In this document: piece after piece, positions 1-5,032 of the stretch
How positions within the stretch are numbered: the first letter of the stretch is position 1
How the letters are laid out: each line of letters opens with the position of its first letter
Source of the DNA: an uncultured Coriobacteriaceae bacterium
GTDB lineage: Bacteria; Actinomycetota; Coriobacteriia; Coriobacteriales; Eggerthellaceae
Assembly (NCBI GenBank): GCA_946623915.1
Contig: CAMORQ010000142.1
Span: forward strand, 1 to 5,753
Direction: 5' to 3'
DNA: 5,753 bases
The notes under the pieces: generated by a model
The model's input: the letters and a program-made list of their open reading frames with translations, nothing else
Databases searched by the model: none
What the model was told of the DNA's origin: nothing
Program-made: the position numbers and the translations under genes

Positions 1-590
1 CGACCGAGCAGCTCTGGCGTGATGGTTTGCCCATAGGGGACGCGCGTTGCAAGGCATGCCAGGCTCGGTTTTGCGGCTGTACGGAGCCCGATCAGTGCCG
101 ATGCGTCCCGGATGTCGCGTTTGGAGAACCCGCATTCGACCAGCGGGCTGACGACGCCTAGTTCCTGCACGGCCCGGTTTCCTGGCCGGTAGTCGAGCAT
201 GTCGTCGGTGTTCGATCCGTCTGCGAGCTGTCCGAGCCCTTGCATGGACGCGATGGACATCATTGTGCCGAACAATGCCTTTTTGCACAGATAGCATCGC
301 TCGGGCGGGTTGTCGGCGAACCCTTCGATTTCGAAATGACGCGCCCCGAAGACGATTTGGCGAATGCCGTGCTCCGAGCAGAAATCGACGCTTTCCGCAT
401 GCTCGCGCGAAGGAAACGCGGGGCTTTGCGCCGTGAGGGCGCATACGGCGTTGCCGAGGACTTCGTGGGCAACGTAAAGCAGAAACGTCGAATCGACGCC
501 TGCAGAAAAGGCGACAGCGAGCTTGTCGTATTGCGCTATGTGCTCTTTCAGCGTCCGGAGCTTGTCTTCGATGCGTGTGGATTCTGCCAT
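1..590 (-). CDS. larE: ATP-dependent sacrificial sulfur transferase LarE (partial, C-terminus outside window)
   Basis: LarE is a cytoplasmic PP-loop enzyme. It adenylates the carboxylated pyridinium mononucleotide made by LarB and gives it sulfur, a step towards the nickel-pincer cofactor of lactate racemase LarA. Reading the complement from ATG at 590-588 gives 196 open codons to the window edge; full family members are about 270 aa. Visible family motifs are the PP-loop AFSAGVDST (27-35), NPPERCYLCK (94-103), DGSNTDD (124-130), YRPGNRA (134-140), PLVECGFSKRDIR (149-161) and KPSLACLATRVPYG (174-187). Cys179 in the last motif is the likely sulfur donor, by analogy with Cys176 of Lactobacillus plantarum LarE. 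The PP-loop has Ala30 where SGGVDS is usual. The start is supported by AAAGGA seven bases upstream. The gene is divergent from the pilus operon and probably unrelated to it. Family assignment is strong; larA, larB and larC are not visible, so the client enzyme is inferred. Confidence 0.9.
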   Translation of the reverse strand, partial: MAESTRIEDKLRTLKEHIAQYDKLAVAFSAGVDSTFLLYVAHEVLGNAVCALTAQSPAFPSREHAESVDFCSEHGIRQIVFGARHFEIEGFADNPPERCYLCKKALFGTMMSIASMQGLGQLADGSNTDDMLDYRPGNRAVQELGVVSPLVECGFSKRDIRDASALIGLRTAAKPSLACLATRVPYGQTITPELLG

Positions 591-597
591 CTGATCG

Positions 598-619
598 TCC
601 TTTCGACATCTCTATTGTA
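598..619 (-). promoter_or_regulatory. larE ribosome binding site and possible -10 box
   Basis: On the complement, GAAAGGA lies about seven bases before the larE ATG (590-588) and is a good Shine-Dalgarno match. TACAAT at 619-614 matches five of six bases of the -10 consensus and would start transcription near 607, giving a very short leader. No convincing -35 hexamer sits 16-18 bp upstream; the bases there read roughly GCGAAA. The ribosome site is well supported, the promoter only tentatively. Confidence 0.4.
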
Positions 620-668
620 TCGCGCTCGAAGTGTGTTTCGCGCCGCCTTTCGATGTCTGCGCATGGGG

Positions 669-698
669 TTGTTATGAAGGACGGCTCCGCCGTTTATT
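669..698 (+). promoter_or_regulatory. Weak candidate promoter for the tad operon, with a palindrome in its spacer
   Basis: TTGTTA (669-674) and TTTATT (693-698) are 18 bp apart and each matches four of six bases of the -35 and -10 consensus. The spacer holds a perfect inverted repeat, ACGGC-TCC-GCCGT (681-693), which could be a small operator. Alternatively, as RNA, it could be a weak hairpin followed by a U-rich stretch. If this promoter is used, the transcript begins near 705 and carries a leader of about 130 nt that includes the G-rich motif and the 11-bp repeats. Both hexamers are poor matches, so this is a suggestion only. Confidence 0.25.
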
Positions 699-728
699 CG
701 CAGAAAAGAACGTGTCTGAACTGGTGGA

Positions 729-753
729 GGGCGTTTCCGGGTACGGGCGTGGG
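729..753 (+). other. Canonical G-quadruplex motif upstream of cpaB
   Basis: Four GGG tracts lie at 729-731, 739-741, 745-747 and 751-753, separated by loops of 7 (CGTTTCC), 3 (TAC) and 3 (CGT) bases. This meets the usual rule of four G3 tracts with loops of 1-7. It lies on the non-template strand of the pilus operon, so it could fold in DNA or in the leader RNA. Three more G4 tracts (773-776, 784-787, 795-798) with 7-base loops follow. Chance occurrence is possible in GC-rich DNA; folding is not shown. Confidence 0.55.
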
Positions 754-756
754 AGA

Positions 757-811
757 TTTCGTTGACCTTTCTGGGGCGTTTCTGGGGCGTTTCCGGGGTT
801 TTTCTGATGCG
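757..811 (+). repeat. Five in-phase 11-bp direct repeats upstream of cpaB
   Basis: Units begin with TTTC at 757, 768, 779, 790 and 801, exactly 11 bp apart. They read TTTCGTTGACC, TTTCTGGGGCG, TTTCTGGGGCG (identical to the one before), TTTCCGGGGTT and TTTCTGATGCG. A further TTTCCGGG follows at 813, one base out of phase, and another lies at 734. The 13-mer GGGCGTTTCCGGG occurs at both 729 and 785. The period is not a multiple of three, so it does not arise from a protein repeat. Spacing near one helical turn resembles tandem sites for OmpR/PhoB-type response regulators or SARP activators. That role is inference, and a replication-slippage repeat is the alternative. Confidence 0.7.
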
Positions 812-824
812 CTTTCCGGGTGAT

Positions 825-865
825 GGAGCTGCCATGCTTGTCGAATCGTTTGGAAAGGGAAGGAG
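825..865 (+). promoter_or_regulatory. Competing ribosome binding sites for the cpaB start
   Basis: GGAG at 825-828 lies five bases before ATG 834. A longer purine tract ending in AAGGAG (860-865) lies only four bases before an in-frame GTG at 870. The first has the better spacing and start codon. The second has the stronger anti-SD match and would give a protein beginning at the basic residues just before the membrane helix. I chose 834 for the gene and consider 870 a serious alternative. Confidence 0.45.
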
Positions 866-1499
866 CGGTGTGAGAAAACGTGCGTCGGTGATTTTGGCAT
901 TGCTGTGCGGGCTTGTGTGCGCTGCGTCTGTGCTCGTCTACACCAATCGCGTCGAAGCCAATGCGGCTGCCGAGCGCACGGAAGCACTCGCCCGTTACGG
1001 CGGGGATCAGGTGGAGGTCTGCGTGGCCCTCAGGGACGTCGCAGCCGGAGAAACCATCGACCAGTCAAGTGTTTCCACCCGTCTGTGGTTGGTGGACCTC
1101 CTGCCACGCGATCCCATCACGACGGTCGCGGAAGTTGTGGGCAAGCAAGCCACGTCGTCCATCGTCGAAGGAGAAGTGCTGTGCCGTGCGCGCTTCGAGG
1201 AGACGGGCGGTTCGGTTTCGGTGCCTCAGGGACTTCAGGCGGTAGGGGTCGAACTGGCTGCAGCGCAAGCTGTCGGCGGTGCGCTGAAGGCGGGCGAAGT
1301 GGTCGATGTGTATGCCGCGGGGCCGTCGGGGACTTCTTTAATTGCGGGAAGTGTTCTGGTTGCCGCCGTCTCGGAAGGGCAAAGCGGGCGCCTGGGCATC
1401 ACCTTGGCGGTCGACCCCGAACACGTTGAAGAAATAATCGCGTCTACGCAATCGGCGACGTTGTACCTGACGTTGCCGTCGAAACAGGAAGGAACGTAA
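834..1499 (+). CDS. cpaB: Flp pilus assembly protein CpaB (SAF/RcpC-type, membrane-anchored)
   Basis: The 221-aa product has a short basic N-terminus (VRKR, 13-16), one hydrophobic helix (about 17-37) and an extracytoplasmic part. An SAF-type segment (about 58-120) contains VCVALRDVAAGETI and a VVGKQATSSIVEGEVL stretch. It is followed by an RcpC-like region (about 129-216) with QAVGVEL, LKAGEVVDVY and LGITLAVDPEHVEEI. This order is typical of CpaB/RcpC, which in diderm bacteria works with the secretin. No secretin gene follows here, so in this presumed monoderm it probably acts at the outer membrane face or in the cell wall zone; its exact role is not settled. It is the first gene of the operon, and its TAA is followed after one base by the tadZ ATG. 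In-frame starts also exist at TTG 762 and ATG 807, but these would translate the 11-bp repeat region and are unlikely. Confidence 0.87.
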   Translation: MLVESFGKGRSGVRKRASVILALLCGLVCAASVLVYTNRVEANAAAERTEALARYGGDQVEVCVALRDVAAGETIDQSSVSTRLWLVDLLPRDPITTVAEVVGKQATSSIVEGEVLCRARFEETGGSVSVPQGLQAVGVELAAAQAVGGALKAGEVVDVYAAGPSGTSLIAGSVLVAAVSEGQSGRLGITLAVDPEHVEEIIASTQSATLYLTLPSKQEGT

Positions 1500-1500
1500 G

Positions 1501-2784
1501 ATGTCCAAAGTAGCTTTATGCACCGATTCGGTAAGCGTGCAGTACCCCGAGTGCCTGGGTTTGAAAGGGGAGTCCCTGTATTCCCAGGAATGGTTGCAGG
1601 TGTTTTCGGGGCTTGGGGACATGCGCGCCCGGGTGCGCGCTGCCCAGCCCGACGAAGTGTGGGTTGCCGGAAGCGATGAAGTTGACGCCATCAACCTGGC
1701 TGCGGCCCTCAAAATGGACGATGTTCCAAGGAAAGTGTGCCTGATCGCGTTCGAGGGCAGCGGGTCTTTGTTCAGTCGGGCCCGTGCCGCCCGTATCGAC
1801 GAAGTGTGGGATCGCCAGACGTTTCTTCAGCACTACCACCGCGAAAAGGAGGCTGGAGAGGTCGTCGGCAGGCATGCTCTGCCGGCTGCGAAGCCACAGG
1901 TCGAAAACACTGCGGACGCCTCCGATGCCCATGTCATCGCTTTCGAGCCCGTTCAGGATGAGCGCAAGCATGCACGCACGGCGTCTGGAGCACGCGGCCA
2001 TTTGATAAGCGTTGTCGGTGCGGGAGGCGGCGTTGGTAAGAGCAGCGTGGCGGTCGTGGCGGCGTATCTGGCGCAGAGCCAAGGTTTTCGAACCGTGCTC
2101 GTCGACGGCGACTTGCAGTTCGGTGACATCCATTACCTGACCGGACGAGAGGACGCCATCCCTCTCGACGAAGTCGTCACTTCACCGAAACGCCTCGAGT
2201 CGCTCGACTGCGACGGGCGCCAACCTGCGGTTCTTGCGGCTCCGAAGCGTTTGGAGCAGTCCGAAGTGGTGGTGGGCAAGATGCCGGAGCTTGTGGACGC
2301 CTTGCTCGACCGCTTCGACGTGGTGGTGGTGAACACATCGCCTGCTTGGGGAGACATGCATCTCCATCTCATCGAGACGGGCGGAAGCGTCTTGTTCCTC
2401 CTTGACCAACGGCCGTCGTCCATCCGCGCATGCAAGCACGCGCTTCAGCTGTGCGCGCGCTGCGGTGTCGCAACCCAGTCCATCGTGTTCGCGCTCAACC
2501 GATGCTCTCGCCAATCCCTGTTCTCGTCGATCGATATAACGTGTGCGCTTCAGGGCGCTCGGGTGGTGGAGTTCGCGGAAGGCGGCAGGGACGTCGAAGA
2601 GATGCTTGGCACAGGGGCCCCGATCGAATTGCTGGATTCTGGCAACGCGTTGTGCCAAAGCGTGTCGCGTGTTCTCGCGGACCTGCTTCCCGCTCAGCAG
2701 CCAGGCCAGTCCCGTTCGTTTGCGATGCCGTCGCGCAAACGCTTCAAATTCTCGTCGAAAAGGAAGAAGGCAGCATGTCTTTGA
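1501..2784 (+). CDS. tadZ: TadZ/CpaE-like pilus localisation ATPase (MinD/ParA superfamily)
   Basis: TadZ/CpaE proteins place the Tad machine in the cell and are cytoplasmic, membrane-associated members of the MinD/ParA ATPase superfamily. The 427-aa product has an N-terminal receiver-like alpha/beta domain (1-110), a charged, probably flexible linker (about 111-165) and a C-terminal ATPase (166-397). The P-loop is VVGAGGGVGKSS (171-182) with Lys180 kept. VLVDGDLQFGD (199-209) is the Walker A' strand typical of CpaE. The signature lysine of the deviant P-loop (KGGxGK) is Gly175 here, and the switch II/Walker B aspartate is Asn278 (VVVVNTSPAW), so hydrolysis may be weak or absent. The C-terminus (411-423) is strongly basic, partly because those codons form the next gene's ribosome site. 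AAGGA seven bases before ATG supports the start. The end overlaps cpaF by 10 nt. Family is confident; activity is inferred. Confidence 0.88.
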   Translation: MSKVALCTDSVSVQYPECLGLKGESLYSQEWLQVFSGLGDMRARVRAAQPDEVWVAGSDEVDAINLAAALKMDDVPRKVCLIAFEGSGSLFSRARAARIDEVWDRQTFLQHYHREKEAGEVVGRHALPAAKPQVENTADASDAHVIAFEPVQDERKHARTASGARGHLISVVGAGGGVGKSSVAVVAAYLAQSQGFRTVLVDGDLQFGDIHYLTGREDAIPLDEVVTSPKRLESLDCDGRQPAVLAAPKRLEQSEVVVGKMPELVDALLDRFDVVVVNTSPAWGDMHLHLIETGGSVLFLLDQRPSSIRACKHALQLCARCGVATQSIVFALNRCSRQSLFSSIDITCALQGARVVEFAEGGRDVEEMLGTGAPIELLDSGNALCQSVSRVLADLLPAQQPGQSRSFAMPSRKRFKFSSKRKKAACL

Positions 2785-4100
2785 TGGACCGGGTGCGCGA
2801 AGCTGGCATGATGGATGCTCCGGCCTCGTCGGGCGCGTTGGCCGACGAACTGAGGGAACGGGTGTCGGCCATTCTTCCCCCGCCTCAGCTTGCGCAGTTG
2901 GCCCAGGAGAACCCCCGGCAGGCCGAAGGCGAGATTCGCAGCGCATGCGAGCAGGTTTTCCAAGAATGCCCTTGGTTGATCGAGGGAGCCCAATCGGCGG
3001 ACGATTTGGTCGACGCGCTCGTCAACAACGTGTTCGGACTCGGTCCGCTCGAGCCCTACCTCGCCGACGACACGGTCACCGAAATCATGGTGAACGGCAT
3101 CAAGTCGTTCTATGTGGAGCGCGGGGGAGTGAACGTCGCCTGTCCGGTTCCCTTCGCCGACGAAGACGCAGTCCGCGCTCTCGTCGACAGGATTATCGGT
3201 CCGTTGGGCAGGCGGATCGACGAGTCCGCCCCCATGGTAGACGCGCGGCTCGCGTCGGGGCACCGAGTCAATGCCGTCATACCCCCGATAGCCCTCGACG
3301 GACCGACGCTTACGATACGGAAGTTCTCCGAACATGTTCTAGGCCTGGCGGACCTCGTGTCCATGGGCACGTTGAGCGAGGGCACCTCGCGTGTGCTCAC
3401 ATGGGCCGTCGCGGCCCGCAAAAACATCGCGGTTTCCGGAGGCACGGGGACTGGAAAGAGCACGTTGCTCAACGCCCTCTCGTGCGAGATCGCCCACAGC
3501 GAGCGCATCGTCACGATAGAGGATTCGGCCGAGCTGCGGTTTCTCGAGCACCCCCATGTCGTTCGGATGGAGGCGCGCCCCGTGAATGCGGAAGGGAAGG
3601 GCGAAATCACCATACGCGATTTGGTGAAGAACGCACTACGCATGAGGCCGGATCGCATCATCGTGGGAGAAGTGCGCGGCGGCGAAGCGCTTGACATGCT
3701 CAACGCCATGAACACGGGCCATGACGGATCTGCGACCACATTGCACGCGAATTCGCCTGCCGATGCGATCATGCGGCTCGCCACCATGGTGCGGTTCGCG
3801 GCAGACCTGCCGATAGATGCCATCGAAGCGCAGGTCGGCAGCGCGCTCGACGTAATCGTGCAGCTGGCGCGCTATCGCGACGGGTCGCGCAAGGTCAGCC
3901 ACATTTGCGAAGTGAACTACGACAGGGAAGAGGGGCGCTGTCGCGTCACGCAACTCTACGTGAGGAACGGACTTGACGACGCGGGGGAATGGTTGGCCGC
4001 CCCGGCCTGGTTCGACGAGGCCATTCGTGATGGCGTTATGACGGATAAGGAGGTGAAGGCGTGGATGCAGTCAGTGCGCTTGTTGTCTCCGGCTGCCTAA
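2775..4100 (+). CDS. cpaF: CpaF/TadA-type secretion ATPase of the Flp pilus
   Basis: This is the hexameric cytoplasmic ATPase of the type II/IV secretion superfamily that drives Flp pilus assembly through TadB/TadC. The 441-aa product has a helical N-terminus, the N-terminal CpaF domain (about 75-185, with NNVFGLGPLEPYL and TEIMVNG) and a RecA-like ATPase. Walker A is GGTGTGKST (222-230, Lys228), the Asp box is IVTIEDSAEL (245-254), Walker B is RIIVGEVRGGEA (294-305, Glu299) and the His box is TGHDGSATTLHANS (314-327). All key residues are intact and length is usual for the family. The open frame extends upstream to 2430, but that part lies inside tadZ in another frame and is not family-like. 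I start at ATG 2775, which follows an AGGAAGAAGG tract (2761-2770). ATG 2784 is an in-frame alternative. Its 3' end overlaps tadB by 40 nt. Confidence 0.95.
   Translation: MSLMDRVREAGMMDAPASSGALADELRERVSAILPPPQLAQLAQENPRQAEGEIRSACEQVFQECPWLIEGAQSADDLVDALVNNVFGLGPLEPYLADDTVTEIMVNGIKSFYVERGGVNVACPVPFADEDAVRALVDRIIGPLGRRIDESAPMVDARLASGHRVNAVIPPIALDGPTLTIRKFSEHVLGLADLVSMGTLSEGTSRVLTWAVAARKNIAVSGGTGTGKSTLLNALSCEIAHSERIVTIEDSAELRFLEHPHVVRMEARPVNAEGKGEITIRDLVKNALRMRPDRIIVGEVRGGEALDMLNAMNTGHDGSATTLHANSPADAIMRLATMVRFAADLPIDAIEAQVGSALDVIVQLARYRDGSRKVSHICEVNYDREEGRCRVTQLYVRNGLDDAGEWLAAPAWFDEAIRDGVMTDKEVKAWMQSVRLLSPAA
4047..4056 (+). promoter_or_regulatory. Near-perfect Shine-Dalgarno site of tadB inside cpaF
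   Basis: AAGGAGGTGA is a ten-base match to the 16S rRNA 3' end. Its AGGAGG core is seven bases before GTG 4061. An in-frame TAA at 4046-4048 overlaps the site, so no earlier tadB start is possible. Together these fix the start and confirm that tadB begins inside the cpaF coding region. Confidence 0.85.
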
Positions 4101-5032
4101 GCGCGTTCTGCTTCGGTGCGATCGTGTTCAGCGCTGCCCACGACCTTCTTGGCAGCCGTGCACGTGCGACCCGATTGCAGAACGAGGTTGGTGCAAACAC
4201 GTTGCAGCGCTTGGTGTCGCGCGGTGTTCCCGCGCTTACGGGATCTGCGCATGGCATTTTGGGCCTCTCGCCGGTGCGCAAGTACTCGATGTCTGTCTGC
4301 CATGCGCTTTCCTTGCGCGGCGTGCGCGCGACGCAGGCCGCCGTCGTGTCCCTTGTTGCGGGGTTGTGCGTGGTTTTCTGCGTTTTGGGTATTTTGCTGG
4401 GGCATGTCGTGGTGGGTGTGGCGGCGTCTTGCCTGTTCGTCGCGGTGCTGGGATCGCGGAGCGCGCGTGCGGTGGAGAACCGCAAAGAGCGGTTGCGGGC
4501 GGCCTTGCCTAGCGCGCTGCAAGCGATGGGAAGCTGCTTTGGGGCTGGCTACACGCTCGTTCAGACGTTCTCACACCTGAAGGAAGAGGTGGGCGGCGCT
4601 TTGGGCGACGTGTTCGGATCGGCTGCGGACGCCATGCGCGCGGGCGCAACACCCGAAGAGGCTCTGGCGCGCATCATGCGCGAAGGGGACGTGGACGAGC
4701 TCTCCTTCGTTGCCGTCGCCCTGGCGGTCCAGCATCAAACGGGCGGCAGTATGCAACGCGTGCTCGACGCGACGCGCGAATCGCTTGCCGAAGAGCTCGA
4801 GTTGCGTAGGTCCTTGCGTGTTCAGACGGCGCAGGCGCAGCTGTCGGCGCGGGTGGTGGTGGCGGTAAGCATCGGGCTCACTTTGACGATGCTTATGCTT
4901 TCACCCTCGTTCCTGCAGCCGTTTTTCAGCAGCGTTGCCGGAGTCTCGCTCCTTGCGGTCGCCGTCGGAATGCAGGTCGCAGGCATTGCCTGTATAAGAA
5001 GAATGCTCAAATTGGAGGTGGCCCGAACATGA
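4061..5032 (+). CDS. tadB: Flp pilus inner-membrane platform protein TadB
   Basis: TadB is one of two GspF/PilC-like integral membrane proteins that form the platform on which CpaF acts. The 323-aa product has an N-terminal hydrophobic helix (about 6-26), a polar stretch, a hydrophobic pair (about 92-131), a cytoplasmic T2SSF domain (about 143-262) and two C-terminal helices (about 264-282 and 290-312). Visible domain landmarks are LRAALPSALQAMGSCFGAGY (145-164), ATPEEALARI (196-205) and the VALAVQHQTGGSM stretch (219-231). Length and topology are normal for TadB. The start is GTG, fixed by a strong ribosome site and an upstream in-frame stop. It overlaps cpaF by 40 nt and tadC by 4 nt (ATGA). 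Its position between cpaF and a second T2SSF gene is the usual tad order. Confidence 0.92.
   Translation: MDAVSALVVSGCLSAFCFGAIVFSAAHDLLGSRARATRLQNEVGANTLQRLVSRGVPALTGSAHGILGLSPVRKYSMSVCHALSLRGVRATQAAVVSLVAGLCVVFCVLGILLGHVVVGVAASCLFVAVLGSRSARAVENRKERLRAALPSALQAMGSCFGAGYTLVQTFSHLKEEVGGALGDVFGSAADAMRAGATPEEALARIMREGDVDELSFVAVALAVQHQTGGSMQRVLDATRESLAEELELRRSLRVQTAQAQLSARVVVAVSIGLTLTMLMLSPSFLQPFFSSVAGVSLLAVAVGMQVAGIACIRRMLKLEVART

Larger units (their letters stand above)
591..833. other. Divergent intergenic region between larE and the tad operon
   Basis: This 243-bp gap separates the minus-strand larE from the plus-strand pilus genes. Short open frames cross it on both strands, but none shows a recognisable domain or a well-placed ribosome site, so I call it non-coding. 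It should hold control elements for both directions. Visible within it are a possible larE -10 box, a weak rightward promoter candidate (669-698) containing a palindrome, a G-quadruplex motif (729-753) and an 11-bp periodic repeat (757-811). From about 720 onward the plus strand is strikingly G- and T-rich. Confidence 0.7.

Noticed and set aside
240..677. Plus-strand open frame of 145 codons
   Set aside because: It lies antisense to larE, whose complement shows clear family motifs throughout. This frame has no recognisable domain and no good ribosome site.
762..790. TTGACC at 762-767 as a -35 box for the tad operon
   Set aside because: The bases 16-18 bp downstream are GGGGCG-like, with nothing resembling a -10 hexamer.
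548..987. Minus-strand open frames (548-835 and 694-987) and a plus-strand frame (575-823) across the intergenic region
   Set aside because: Their translations are basic, low-complexity and domain-free. They run over the G-rich repeat and into known genes, as expected for chance frames in GC-rich DNA.
2430..2774. Upstream extension of the cpaF frame to 2430
   Set aside because: These 115 codons lie within tadZ in another frame, are unlike CpaF N-termini, and ATG 2775 has a suitable ribosome site.
2543..3694. Plus-strand open frame of 383 codons overlapping tadZ and cpaF
   Set aside because: It is arginine-, glycine- and histidine-rich with no domain, a typical shadow frame of the intact cpaF motifs.
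2182..3823. Long minus-strand open frames (2182-2946, 2694-3335, 3110-3823)
   Set aside because: All are antisense to tadZ and cpaF, whose frames carry intact Walker and box motifs. No domain or ribosome site supports the antisense frames.
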